A stretch of DNA of 27,680 nucleotides from CAZEDL01 sp964585245 (GCA_964585245.1 CAZPCV010000016.1:1-27680); one strand, 5' to 3'; positions 8,329 through 16,573 are shown, counted from the stretch's first letter. Made by a program: numbers and translations. The notes: generated by a model from the sequence alone, not told the origin.

Positions 8329-8710
8329 AAGCGGCTTTAAAAAAACTGAATAAAACAGGCAGAGTATAATTCACTTCGACTGTGAGTGTGCTGCCAGGGT
8401 CGTCGTTGGGATCGGTTTTGAAAGCGATAGTGATTCTTTTTTTATCCGGATCTGAATCCACCCCCTGCATCGCTTGGCGTACAGCTTCTTCAATGCGGGC
8501 TATTTCGCCGGTCTGGGCGCCTACTCGCGCCCCGGCACGTGCGGCCGCGGCGGTGACTTGGCGCGCTTCAAACCATTGGCCGACAGCAAACATTCCCGTC
8601 ATAATGAATAACAAAAGCGGTATGATTAACACCGCTTCTAAGAGCGCTTGCCCGCGCTCATCCGGTGGTTTATCCCCGATTTGCCTAATGGATTGTGCTG
8701 GGTGTAGCAT
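8231..8710 (-). CDS. tadE: TadE-like pseudopilin
   Basis: Minor pseudopilin-like protein of the Tad system, processed by the prepilin peptidase. The N-terminus ends in DERGQALLEAVLIIPLLLF: a glycine followed by a hydrophobic helix with glutamate at +5 after the glycine, the prepilin cleavage signature. The text 'AAARAGARVGAQTG' after the helix is typical of TadE. The total of 159 residues is normal. It is the first gene of the minus-strand operon, with a possible extended -10 promoter about 60 nt upstream and a modest SD-like ggaaag 3 nt before ATG. Confidence 0.85.
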   Translation of the reverse strand: MLHPAQSIRQIGDKPPDERGQALLEAVLIIPLLLFIMTGMFAVGQWFEARQVTAAAARAGARVGAQTGEIARIEEAVRQAMQGVDSDPDKKRITIAFKTDPNDDPGSTLTVEVNYTLPVLFSFFKAAYEDTAAATPYPFSVATGRATTRLETTFDPPSL

Positions 8711-8767
8711 AACTTTCCATCTAGACTGCCCCCTTGATTAACCGTGTATTTTTTACAAAATCACTTA

Positions 8768-8776
8768 ATCATATCA
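8768..8776 (-). promoter_or_regulatory. Extended -10 element, candidate Tad operon promoter
   Basis: On the minus strand TGATATGAT fits an extended -10 (TGnTATAAT). No good -35 box is seen. Its position about 58 nt before the tadE ATG suits a promoter in this divergent intergenic region. Confidence 0.35.
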
Positions 8777-8824
8777 GGTTTAGATTGTCGAGCGTGGAAC
8801 TGTGAATAGTTTTTTATCATTTTT

Positions 8825-9169
8825 ATGAATGTATCCAGCGTATTCATTGCAGATTCGTGGTGGAAAAAAATAATCGGCTTAGTTGGTCAAAAAAAATGGC
8901 CGTCCGGCCAATGGTTGTATTTGCCAAAATGCCGCCAGGTGCACACCTTTGGTATGCGTTTTGCGATTGATGTAATTTTTTTAGATAAAGATCAGCGTGT
9001 GGTGGGTGTGGTAGAAAGTATCGTTCCATGGCGTATTTCACCCTACTTTAGTGCGGCGCACGGTTGCCTAGAAGGGGCAAGTGGCAGTAGTAAAATTTTA
9101 TCTCCGAAGATTGGTCACACTATCAACAATTTGAGTTTTGACAATAGTTCGCTTGACTGCAAAAATTAG
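8825..9169 (+). CDS. DUF192 family protein
   Basis: A small protein of 114 residues. The core text QVHTFGMRFAIDVIFLDKDQRVVGVVE followed by PWRISPYFSAAHGCLEGASGS matches DUF192, whose hallmark is 'T.GMRFPIDV.FLD..G.VV'. The family's molecular role is unknown; members are often secreted, but this one has no clear signal peptide. In several phyla DUF192 genes lie beside Tad pilus clusters, and here it is divergent from tadE across a gap of about 114 nt. The downstream secreted toxin-like gene starts 24 nt after its stop, so they are probably cotranscribed. Confidence 0.8.
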   Translation: MNVSSVFIADSWWKKIIGLVGQKKWPSGQWLYLPKCRQVHTFGMRFAIDVIFLDKDQRVVGVVESIVPWRISPYFSAAHGCLEGASGSSKILSPKIGHTINNLSFDNSSLDCKN

Positions 9170-9193
9170 TTGTTACTTCTAATTGGTTTTCAT

Positions 9194-11599
9194 ATGAAAT
9201 GGAGGGGAAGCATCAAACAGCCGGTTCTTTTTATTGTGGCTCTGTTGATATTTGGTAGTACCGCAGTGAACTCGCCAGCCATGGCCGAACCAGGCCAAGC
9301 CGCCGCTCCCTCTTTCCACCCCACCGGCAACCTCACCCTCTATCCGGATACACCGCTGCCTACCTACACCACTATCAAGCCTTTAGAAAGTATATATCGC
9401 CGCACCCCTAATGCGGCTGTCATTGGTGGCAGCACACTTGATCAAAGGTTTACTCACGATCAGTCGGTAGTTGATAATTTTAATCGCTATCTTTTAGAAC
9501 TTCAAAATTTGGAAAGTCAGAATAATGGCGTTACCGTTCCTACCACTGATATCCAAGCTGTACTTGGGTCAGAAGCGCTCCATAGCATTCTGCAAAATGC
9601 TTCTTCTACGGATTCTTTGCTGGCTATTGCGCAACATGAATCTACACCAGCCACAACTGCCGCCGGTATTTTTTTACTGCTTTCTTTGGGATTATCTACC
9701 TGGGCACTACTTTATCACGAAGCTGAACAAAAACATCTTCAGCAACAATTGGCGGCTTTAGTTCCGCAAGAAAAATTAAATCAAACCTTTCCGAAACCGT
9801 TACTCACCCCTCCCCATCTGTACCGCCTCCCGGATTGGGTAGATCCAAACGGTATTCATTTTCATCGTTATGGCATGGCCGTTAATGGTGTTTGGCATGA
9901 TATCGCCGATAATAGCGAAGTGGAGAAAATCTTTGGTAGGGATAATGATATTCCGCCTGTTGATCGAGGGGCCTACACCATTGGCTGGGATCCGGTGCAC
10001 GGAGGAGGGACCGTAGGAGGTGACATGCCCCTTAGAGAATTGTGGCAAATGCAAAGCGAGGTAATTCATGACGGCACATTGGCCCAAACTCCAGAACAGT
10101 ATGCGCGAGGAGAAACAGGCACCAATCACCCGCTCGGTTGGACATTTCAACCAACCCAAATGTACAACCCGCAAGATCGTACTATCTATATAGTTGACCA
10201 AGGCAGCCAAGGTAAATTTTATGATCATCTGGGCTGGCTCGCTGTTTCTAGTGATACTCCTAAAAATAAAATATCCTCTTTGGCATTTGATACCCCGACC
10301 GCTTTTACCGAGCAAATACCCTGGACGCAACCATTCGACAGCTCACTTTTACTTTATCAACCGAATCATATTTACCAAAATTTGATGCCCACCGATTTTC
10401 AAAACTACTTCCAAGAACAAAAACAAGCCGGCAGAAGTACGGAGAGTATTTATGAGAATAATCCGCTTAAAAAGGTGAGTTACACTGCAGCAGTCGCTCC
10501 TACTACCGCCTACCCACCAACTCCTACGCATACCTGGAACATTCCCTTTCGGTCTGGTTTGACGCAAGTTCAGAAGGACAGTATTATTAATTTATTTAAT
10601 ACTAGGACCAATGAAAATAGAGGTTTAAATGAAACCGATGCTAGAAATTATGCGTATGCGGTGGGGGTGACTAATTGGTATAGTTTTGTTGGGAAAAGAC
10701 CGGTAGAAATTACTTTTGTGACTGCTGATTTTGATCCTGCTATTACGGCTTTGATGAGCCCGGTGCAAAAAACATCCGACACCGTATCCGAACCGGATTT
10801 AATGACCGAGGCGAAGCTGCCCAATTCACTCGCTGCTCGGGTAACCGACAGTTTTAATTCCGTGGTGGCAAAGATTACCAATAGTTTGCCCACTATTTCT
10901 AAAACCGCCAAGGCGTTAGCGGCGAGCGCCCTATTAATTACCACTGTCGCCACGGCTACTTTTATCGAGAATAACACCCTGGGAGCGATAAAAACTGACA
11001 AAGGGCTGCCTACTACGACCGAAGCAGTTCTTGGTAAAACCATCGGTAATACGGCTTCTTATTTATCTGCCGGACTGGAGTTTTTATCAGGCGGGGGCTT
11101 GTTTGGCAGCGGCCTGGCTTTGGCCCCGGTGGCAGTGGCTGGCGCCCCGTTAACCCTGGGAGTATCGGCAGTGGCTGATGGGGTAGCGCTGGTCAAGGGT
11201 GCGGCTTTGATGGCGCATGGAGCTGGGGTGGTGGGGTATACGGCTGGGAAGGATGTCCCAAATGAAAGTGATGATAGTATAATTGTTGTGCCTGCACCAG
11301 GAGAGGTGGTTACTGATTTAAGCAAGATACCGCCGGTGTATAGAGGGGGGAGCGAAATGGTGCCAAGAGCAATAGACGTAAAATTTGATGAACAAGGTTT
11401 TGTTAAGCGCGGAGTTTCTTTGAATGCTGATCCTTCAAAACTTACTTCTTTTGGTAAAGCTTATCAGATAAAATCCCTTCCAGACGGACTTGGAGTTGTA
11501 CAAAGTATTAACAACGCGAACCATTTTGAGATAGTTTCTACTCTGCCTATGTCATTTGAGAAGTATTCTGAACTCCTTAAAGGGGTAATCTTTCACTAG
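9194..11599 (+). CDS. Secreted polymorphic-toxin-like protein with Tse2-like C-terminal domain
   Basis: The 801-residue protein (from ATG 9194) has a clear signal peptide (about 1-31, hydrophobic VLFIVALLIFGSTAV, site AMA|EP). A membrane helix follows near 158-174 (GIFLLLSLGLSTWALLY), then a long central region of about 400 residues that I do not recognise. A second hydrophobic stretch sits near 573-592 and a Gly/Ala-rich one near 633-684, the type often found before toxin tips. After a short linker comes a distinct C-terminal domain (about 712-801): PPVYRGG, RGVSLN, then SLPDGLGVV, NHFEIVSTLPMSFEKYSELL. This pattern (YRGG, GVS, PDGL, H.. I....PM....Y..LL) resembles the Tse2-type ADP-ribosyltransferase toxins. 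The toxin call is inference from memory of family patterns. The tip is more AT-rich than the rest, and a pentapeptide-repeat gene follows 11 nt later. The frame is open from TTG 9170, but ATG 9194 gives the proper signal peptide. Confidence 0.6.
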   Translation: MKWRGSIKQPVLFIVALLIFGSTAVNSPAMAEPGQAAAPSFHPTGNLTLYPDTPLPTYTTIKPLESIYRRTPNAAVIGGSTLDQRFTHDQSVVDNFNRYLLELQNLESQNNGVTVPTTDIQAVLGSEALHSILQNASSTDSLLAIAQHESTPATTAAGIFLLLSLGLSTWALLYHEAEQKHLQQQLAALVPQEKLNQTFPKPLLTPPHLYRLPDWVDPNGIHFHRYGMAVNGVWHDIADNSEVEKIFGRDNDIPPVDRGAYTIGWDPVHGGGTVGGDMPLRELWQMQSEVIHDGTLAQTPEQYARGETGTNHPLGWTFQPTQMYNPQDRTIYIVDQGSQGKFYDHLGWLAVSSDTPKNKISSLAFDTPTAFTEQIPWTQPFDSSLLLYQPNHIYQNLMPTDFQNYFQEQKQAGRSTESIYENNPLKKVSYTAAVAPTTAYPPTPTHTWNIPFRSGLTQVQKDSIINLFNTRTNENRGLNETDARNYAYAVGVTNWYSFVGKRPVEITFVTADFDPAITALMSPVQKTSDTVSEPDLMTEAKLPNSLAARVTDSFNSVVAKITNSLPTISKTAKALAASALLITTVATATFIENNTLGAIKTDKGLPTTTEAVLGKTIGNTASYLSAGLEFLSGGGLFGSGLALAPVAVAGAPLTLGVSAVADGVALVKGAALMAHGAGVVGYTAGKDVPNESDDSIIVVPAPGEVVTDLSKIPPVYRGGSEMVPRAIDVKFDEQGFVKRGVSLNADPSKLTSFGKAYQIKSLPDGLGVVQSINNANHFEIVSTLPMSFEKYSELLKGVIFH

Positions 11600-11610
11600 T
11601 ACCTAATTTT

Positions 11611-11991
11611 ATGATACAAGAAAGCACAGCCCAGGCTGTATTGTCTGAATACCGATTAGGGAAAAGGCATTTCAACGGACTTGATTTTCAGGAAAATGAG
11701 GATTTTAAAAATTCAAACTTAGAGCAAGCTCTTTTTGAAAATTGTTTTTTTAACAGTGCAGATTTTGAATACGCCAATTTGGTGGGAACTGTTTTTAAAA
11801 ATTGTAATTTAAAATGTAGTAATTTTAACGGTGCTGATCTTAAAAATGCTACTATTGAAAATAGTTTTGTAGAAGCGACTTCTTTTGTGGAAGCAAAATT
11901 AGATAACTTTCTTTTTAAGAAAAATAGTTATTACGGTCTTACAGTCGACAAAGACGCTTTTGATAATAAAGGGAAAGGGGTTTTTTATTAA
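11611..11991 (+). CDS. Pentapeptide-repeat protein, candidate immunity protein
   Basis: The 126-residue product consists mostly of tandem pentapeptides of the A(D/N)LxX / xxFxx type from about residue 23 to 107: FKNSNLEQALFENCFFNSAD, then FEYANLVGTVFKNCNLKCSN, NFNGADLKNATIENS and FVEATSFVEAKLDNF. Such repeats fold as a right-handed square beta-helix. There is no signal peptide or membrane segment, so it should stay in the cytoplasm. It starts 11 nt after the toxin-like gene and shares its AT-rich composition, the usual layout of a toxin followed by its immunity gene. The immunity role is inference; gyrase-protecting pentapeptide proteins (Qnr-like) are an alternative but are usually longer. 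Confidence 0.7.
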   Translation: MIQESTAQAVLSEYRLGKRHFNGLDFQENEDFKNSNLEQALFENCFFNSADFEYANLVGTVFKNCNLKCSNFNGADLKNATIENSFVEATSFVEAKLDNFLFKKNSYYGLTVDKDAFDNKGKGVFY

Positions 11992-12012
11992 GACCAGTCT
12001 TTATATTGTTGA

Positions 12013-12429
12013 ATGAAAATTATGAAACTTCTTGGTATTGATTACGGCTCTAAACGCATCGGCCTCGCCTGGAGCGACACGACGCTTGGTATGGTTTTGC
12101 CATTTGGCACGATCGAAGTTAAAGCTAACAAAACAGCTAAAGTTAGCCAAAAAGAGCGCCTTATCACCAAATTATTAGAGTTTATTGCTACCGAGCGGCC
12201 TGATCTAATTGTGCTCGGATTGCCGCTGGGGCTCTCGGGCCAGGAGAATGCTAACACCAAACGTATTCAGGAGCTCGCTTTTGAAATCACCAAACATACC
12301 GGCCTCGCGGTCGAGTTTGCCGACGAACGATTTTCTTCGCAACAAGCGGATGCGGTGGGGGTTGGGGTTAGCCGGGATGAGCGCGCGGCTATGATAATTT
12401 TGCAGTCATTTTTGGATAAGAAAAAGTAG
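12013..12429 (+). CDS. ruvX: RuvX/YqgF family nuclease
   Basis: RNase H-fold nuclease implicated in 16S rRNA 5'-end processing and proposed as a Holliday junction resolvase. It has 138 residues, normal for the family. Visible motifs: LGIDYGSKRIGLAWSD (first catalytic Asp), LIVLGLPLGLSG, the FADERFSS equivalent of the conserved 'DERLTS', and DERAAMIILQSFLD near the C-terminus ('D..AA..ILQ.YL'). A second in-frame ATG at 12022 could be the true start; both give a complete domain. recO begins 12 nt after the stop, so the two are probably cotranscribed. Confidence 0.92.
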   Translation: MKIMKLLGIDYGSKRIGLAWSDTTLGMVLPFGTIEVKANKTAKVSQKERLITKLLEFIATERPDLIVLGLPLGLSGQENANTKRIQELAFEITKHTGLAVEFADERFSSQQADAVGVGVSRDERAAMIILQSFLDKKK

Positions 12430-12441
12430 CTGTTTTCTGGT

Positions 12442-13155
12442 ATGCTCGCTCTCATTTTGTCTCGCCATGATTGGCGTGAATACGACCAGCGCATCGTCTG
12501 TTATACACTCGAATACGGCAAAAAAGAATTCATTGCGCGCGGCGTAAAAAAAATTATCAGTAAATTATCGTCTTCGCTCGAACCAGGTACCACGCTTATG
12601 CTCGAAACGGTAGCGGGGGCGGAGCTGGGATATATTATTAGTGTTGAGCCGATTTCTCTTAGAAAAGAAATACGTAGTAATTTTAAAAAAATGGTGCTGA
12701 TGCGCCACGGACTCGCTTTATTGGAAAGCGCCATTTCTAACCCGGAATCAGATCCGGCTTTGTTTGCTCTCGTTATAGAGTGGTTGGATTTATTGGATGA
12801 GGCGGGGATGGTACCGGGTAATGAAAATTTACTAGTAGGCTTTATCTGGCGTCTCGCTGGAGCGCTCGGTTTTCGGCCGCGCCTCGATAGTTGTGTTCAT
12901 TGTGGAGAGGCTTTAAGTAGTGGGTACTTTTCGGTAGCGAGTGGTGGTGTGCTTCACGAGGCGTGTAGTCCGGTTGGTGCTGTAGAACACGATCGCTTTT
13001 TTGCAATTCGACAAGAAGAATTGGGGGTATTAAAAAAAATTCAAGAAGCCGAATGGATAGAAGTAAATAATTTAGCGATTAGTTCTAAATTAGAACATAT
13101 CATTCGCGATTTTTGGCGGTATCATAATGAGAAAATAACACATAAAAATAAGTAA
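12442..13155 (+). CDS. recO: DNA repair protein RecO
   Basis: Recombination mediator that works with RecR to load RecA on SSB-coated single-stranded DNA. It has 237 residues. The N-terminal OB fold shows DWREYDQRIVCYTLEYGKKE and FIARGVKK. A helical region follows, then a zinc-binding segment with CVHCG near residue 151 and GGVLHEACSP near 172. In most RecO proteins the second pair is Cys-x2-Cys; here it reads His-x2-Cys, so zinc ligation would be CCHC or lost. The length and gene neighbourhood (ruvX) support the call. Confidence 0.85.
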   Translation: MLALILSRHDWREYDQRIVCYTLEYGKKEFIARGVKKIISKLSSSLEPGTTLMLETVAGAELGYIISVEPISLRKEIRSNFKKMVLMRHGLALLESAISNPESDPALFALVIEWLDLLDEAGMVPGNENLLVGFIWRLAGALGFRPRLDSCVHCGEALSSGYFSVASGGVLHEACSPVGAVEHDRFFAIRQEELGVLKKIQEAEWIEVNNLAISSKLEHIIRDFWRYHNEKITHKNK

Positions 13156-13209
13156 ATGGCTCTTTTGGAACAGTCTGTTTAATATACTCAGTTACCTATT
13201 TATTTCTGT

Positions 13210-14055
13210 ATGGGTGGAGAAAAAAATCACTTTGACTCTAGGTCACATGCCTCCACAGAACTACACGAGACGGGGCCGCAAAAGGCATTTGTTGAAGCGT
13301 GTGAAGAAGTTACTGTTACAATGGAGGCACTGGTCGCTTGTATCGAACCCGATTTTAGAAAACGTGTAGGCGACGGAGTGCCTGAATTGTTTCAAATCGC
13401 CGAAGCAGCCTGGCGGCTTGTGCTTGATAGCGCTACCACTCCTCAGCACCGCGCACTTTTACAAACATCGTATGCCGATCAATTAAATTTTTTAAGAAGT
13501 TGGAAGCCCGTCTATTTAGAAATAAGAGGGGAGAAAGGCCGTGCGTTTGATTTTACTTTATTGTGCTATAAAATCGGCCAAATTAAGACGGCTTACGAGC
13601 AAAAATTTGATACTTTAGAGAAAAAAGTAGAGCAGCGTTGTCTGGCCCTTTTAGAAGAGGCCCGGTCAGCCAAGCAGCGGGTACCTGCTTTATCAGCTGC
13701 CGATCTGCGACGTCTTTTGGGTGGGGAGCTTGATTTTACCGTGCAAAACGGTATACTTAATGAGCTTGAAAACATTAGAATAGGTAATTTTGCTAAAACT
13801 TCTTTAGCCGGTGAAGTGTCTAGTGCCGCGACAATAACACGATATAGTACTAATAAATTAACGACAGTGACTGCGCGAGAAATGCCTGACTTAAAATTAG
13901 CTACCGCTGACATCAATAATTTTTTTATACGAGAGCAAAATAATGCGGTAGCTGAACTTAACTACCGGATGCAGACCACAGAATCCATCCTGGCCGCTCT
14001 CATTGACAAGACAGCGAAAGAAATTCGGGAGCTGTGTACACGTTCATCTGTCTAG
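13210..14055 (+). CDS. Hypothetical helical protein
   Basis: A 281-residue soluble protein that I do not recognise. It has no signal peptide or membrane segment. The composition is charged and helix-forming, with a likely coiled coil near 122-165 (KIGQIKTAYEQKFDTLEKKV and on). The last quarter is also helical (NNFFIREQNNAVAELNYRMQ). The start at ATG 13210 is preceded by no SD, and upstream in-frame sequence does not suggest an extension. It lies between recO and asnS on the same strand, with short gaps, so it may be read in the same transcript. Codon use is like its neighbours. Confidence 0.7.
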   Translation: MGGEKNHFDSRSHASTELHETGPQKAFVEACEEVTVTMEALVACIEPDFRKRVGDGVPELFQIAEAAWRLVLDSATTPQHRALLQTSYADQLNFLRSWKPVYLEIRGEKGRAFDFTLLCYKIGQIKTAYEQKFDTLEKKVEQRCLALLEEARSAKQRVPALSAADLRRLLGGELDFTVQNGILNELENIRIGNFAKTSLAGEVSSAATITRYSTNKLTTVTAREMPDLKLATADINNFFIREQNNAVAELNYRMQTTESILAALIDKTAKEIRELCTRSSV

Positions 14056-14056
14056 C

Positions 14057-14085
14057 TTGGTCAGCTGTAACACTTAGGGTAAATT
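14057..14085 (+). promoter_or_regulatory. Candidate promoter for asnS
   Basis: TTGGTC, 17-nt spacer, TAAATT, starting 1 nt after the stop of the preceding gene. It would place a start about 12 nt before the asnS ATG at 14105. This is a moderate match only. Confidence 0.3.
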
Positions 14086-14104
14086 ATTTATTTCTGTTAA
14101 AGAT

Positions 14105-15397
14105 ATGGCACAACACATCAAAGATTTTTCTAATCATGTAGGCGAGTCTCTTACTATCAAAGGCTGGCTGTATAACAAGCGATCTTCGGGCCCGATTTCT
14201 TTTTTGGAAATTCGAGATGGTTCGGGCTTTGTCCAAGCGGTTGCCGTGCAAAAGAGTTTGTCTGCACAAAGTTGGGAAAACGTCGAAAAGGTGAGCCAGG
14301 AATCGTCGGTAACGGTAACCGGTACGGTGGCCAAGCATCCTAAAAAAGACAATGTCTTTGAATTGCAAGTAACGAATTTTGAAATTATCCAGCTTGCCGT
14401 AGAGTATCCTATTTCCAAAAAAGATCACGGCCCGGATTTCCTAATGGACAATCGACATCTGTGGCTGCGTAGTAAACGCCAGTGGGCTATTTTGCGTATC
14501 CGAGACACCATTATCATGGCGATCAACGAATATCTGCACCAGGAAAATTTTATCAAAATAGATTCACCGATATTTACTCCCAATGCGTGCGAAGGCACGA
14601 CCACACTATTCCCTGTGCCTTATTTTGATCTGGGCACTGCCTATTTATCTCAATCCGGCCAACTCTATATCGAAGCAGCTATCGCCTCGGTAGGCCGCTG
14701 CTATGATTTTGGCCCGGTATTTCGCGCCGAGAAAAGCAAAACCAAGCGCCACCTTACTGAATTCTGGATGATGGATGCCGAAGCCGCTTTTGTGGAGCAC
14801 GAAGGTAATTTGGCTTTGCAGGAAGGCTTAGTACGATTCATTATTCGTCGCTGTCTCGAGCGCTGCCAGGAAGAATTAATCCTATTGGAACGTGATACCG
14901 CGAAGCTCAAGGCGGCTGATGCACCGTTCACTCGCTATACCTACGAAGAGGCAATTAAAAAATTAAATGAATTAGGTTCGGATATTAAATATGGTGAAGA
15001 TTTGGGCAATGATGATGAAGGGCTCTTGACGAAAGACAGTGCCGTCCCGGTCTTTATCGAAAAATGGCCCAAGAGCATCAAGCCATTCTATATGAAAACT
15101 GATCCAACGAATCCAGAGCGCGTGTTTAATGACGATTTGATCGCTACCGAAGGCGGGGGAGAGTTGATTGGTGGCAGTCAGCGCGAAGAAAACGTAGAGG
15201 TGCTGTTGGCTCGTATTAAAGAAGAGGGCCTCAATCAGGCGGATTATGAATGGTATTTGGATACGCGCCGGTTTGGCGGGGTGCCGCATTCTGGTTTTGG
15301 GATTGGGCTTGAACGAGCAGTGCGATGGATTAGCGGTGTGGAACATATTCGTGAATGTATTCCATTCCCACGAACGATCGGACGTTTACGACCTTAA
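14105..15397 (+). CDS. asnS: Asparagine--tRNA ligase (class II)
   Basis: Charges tRNA-Asn with asparagine in the cytoplasm. It has 430 residues. An N-terminal OB-fold anticodon-binding domain (about 15-100, LTIKGWLYNKRSSGPISFLE) precedes the class II catalytic core. Motif 2 is visible as VFRAEKSKTKRHLTEFWMMD, and motif 3 as GFGIGLERAVRWISGVEHIR followed by ECIPFPRTIGRLRP. IPFPR is typical of asparaginyl enzymes, while aspartyl enzymes of the archaeal type usually have a different residue before FPR; a non-discriminating AspRS remains a less likely alternative. A strong terminator follows 14 nt after the stop. Confidence 0.92.
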   Translation: MAQHIKDFSNHVGESLTIKGWLYNKRSSGPISFLEIRDGSGFVQAVAVQKSLSAQSWENVEKVSQESSVTVTGTVAKHPKKDNVFELQVTNFEIIQLAVEYPISKKDHGPDFLMDNRHLWLRSKRQWAILRIRDTIIMAINEYLHQENFIKIDSPIFTPNACEGTTTLFPVPYFDLGTAYLSQSGQLYIEAAIASVGRCYDFGPVFRAEKSKTKRHLTEFWMMDAEAAFVEHEGNLALQEGLVRFIIRRCLERCQEELILLERDTAKLKAADAPFTRYTYEEAIKKLNELGSDIKYGEDLGNDDEGLLTKDSAVPVFIEKWPKSIKPFYMKTDPTNPERVFNDDLIATEGGGELIGGSQREENVEVLLARIKEEGLNQADYEWYLDTRRFGGVPHSGFGIGLERAVRWISGVEHIRECIPFPRTIGRLRP

Positions 15398-15411
15398 CCA
15401 TGTAGCAATAT

Positions 15412-15440
15412 AAAAACCTCCTAATTACAAGGAGGTTTTT
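15412..15440 (+). terminator. Intrinsic terminator after asnS
   Basis: An 11-bp perfect stem (aaaaacctcct / aggaggttttt) with a 7-nt loop, ending in a T-run. It closes the plus-strand transcript that includes asnS. Confidence 0.9.
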
Positions 15441-15451
15441 TAATGAGGCTG

Positions 15452-15470
15452 TCCGACGTAAACTAGGACA
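15452..15470 (+). promoter_or_regulatory. 19-nt motif shared with the next secreted gene (copy 1)
   Basis: tccgacgtaaactaggaca matches 15 of 19 positions of a motif at 16608-16626. Both lie after a terminator and upstream of an SD-led secreted-protein gene (62 nt before ATG here). It may be an operator or unusual promoter element; that is inference. Confidence 0.4.
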
Positions 15471-15532
15471 TAAATTTTACATTTTTTTGCTTTTTTTTAA
15501 CAAAAAAATTACTTTTGTCGTGGAGGTGAAGC

Positions 15533-16453
15533 ATGATCGTGCGTATATTATTACTGCTTTTTCTGTCACTTAGCTGGTTGTCGGGGCGCGCGACCGCATC
15601 TGAAACTAACCCGCTCGTAATTTTGGGGAAGTGTAAGGAGTGTGGCGGAGAGTTGGAGGCCCGTGGCTGGATGTTCGGGCCGGGGCTAAATGACCAAGGC
15701 GACCCAGACCCACACGCCTTGGGCTGGTGGCTGTTCATCTCGAACTGCTGCAACACCACGAATTGTGGTACGGCAAACAGCTCTGATAGGATGAGAGCCA
15801 CAATAACCTACGCCGAGTATATGGCTCTTAGTCGGCTTAGGCCTCGGCCTGACTTCAAGGGACTGGGGCCTAACTCGTGTACGGCAGAGCAGCTGGCACA
15901 GTGGCGAGCACAAGGAGTGCTACCACAACCAAAAGCCCTGCCATTTCAGGCGCTGAGACCGCCAGCCACGCATCGCGCCTGGGCGGGAGTGCCGGGGCTG
16001 CAGGTGGGGAGGCCTTTTGCCGGAGCAAATTGCTACTGGGTTCCGGATGGTGGAGGGCAGGTTTGTGTGCCAACTAATCCGGAGCAACTGGAGCAAGTGA
16101 CAAAAATATCGGCCGGCATGATGGTGGGCTTTTTGGGTGGTGTATGGTTGGTAGAAAGCGTGGTGTATGTCGCCCCGCTGTTGACCCAGCTGCCCAACGG
16201 GTATCGCTGGGCACAAGCAGCTGCTGCTGGTAGCAGTGTCTGGGTGCTGTTGCGGCCACAGACTGCTGCCGCCAATCGACCAACGCTGCCGCCGCTAGCG
16301 CTGCCGCCTCAACCATCGGCTACGCATCCCTTTGGGTTACCTGGCCCGCAAGGACCGGTTGATTTTGGAAAACTGCTCCGACAAGGTGCGGGTGCGCCGC
16401 CCCCGCCCTTTCCGCTGGTTCCCGCAAAACCAGGCTTGCAGTTTCCGCGCTAA
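15533..16453 (+). CDS. Secreted Cys- and Pro-rich protein, function unknown
   Basis: A 306-residue protein with a signal peptide (about 1-23, LLLLFLSLSWLSG, site TAS|ET). The mature N-terminal half has eight cysteines (34, 37, 72, 73, 78, 116, 167, 178), including CKEC and NCCNTTNC, suggesting disulphides or metal binding outside the cytoplasm. A hydrophobic segment (about 194-217) and an Ala-rich one (about 228-240) follow, then a proline-rich tail with PFGLPGPQGP at 266. The start is fixed by a near-consensus SD (ggaggtga) 6 nt before ATG, rare in this window. It is GC-rich compared with the core genes. The next gene has the same layout and a similar tail motif, so they may be paralogues. 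No known family was recognised. Confidence 0.7.
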   Translation: MIVRILLLLFLSLSWLSGRATASETNPLVILGKCKECGGELEARGWMFGPGLNDQGDPDPHALGWWLFISNCCNTTNCGTANSSDRMRATITYAEYMALSRLRPRPDFKGLGPNSCTAEQLAQWRAQGVLPQPKALPFQALRPPATHRAWAGVPGLQVGRPFAGANCYWVPDGGGQVCVPTNPEQLEQVTKISAGMMVGFLGGVWLVESVVYVAPLLTQLPNGYRWAQAAAAGSSVWVLLRPQTAAANRPTLPPLALPPQPSATHPFGLPGPQGPVDFGKLLRQGAGAPPPPFPLVPAKPGLQFPR

Positions 16454-16473
16454 ACGTATCTTTAGCTGAAATT

Positions 16474-16540
16474 CTTCAGCCGCTTCTACCAGTAGTATTA
16501 TTAAAGTGATGCTACCGGCAGGAGGGTTAATCGGCTGAAG
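16474..16540 (+). repeat. Long-loop stem after the first secreted gene
   Basis: cttcagccg (16474-16482) pairs perfectly with cggctgaag (16532-16540). The enclosed loop can form a further small hairpin. It immediately precedes the terminator. Confidence 0.55.
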
Positions 16541-16542
16541 AA

Positions 16543-16573
16543 AAAAATACTCCTATAAATAAGGAGTATTTTT
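16543..16573 (+). terminator. Intrinsic terminator after the first secreted gene
   Basis: A 12-bp perfect stem (aaaaatactcct / aggagtattttt) with a 7-nt loop and a terminal T-run. Confidence 0.85.

Noticed and set aside
15443..15466. Seven-codon ORF after an aggagg in the asnS terminator
   Set aside because: The aggagg is the right arm of the terminator stem; the ORF is too short to support.
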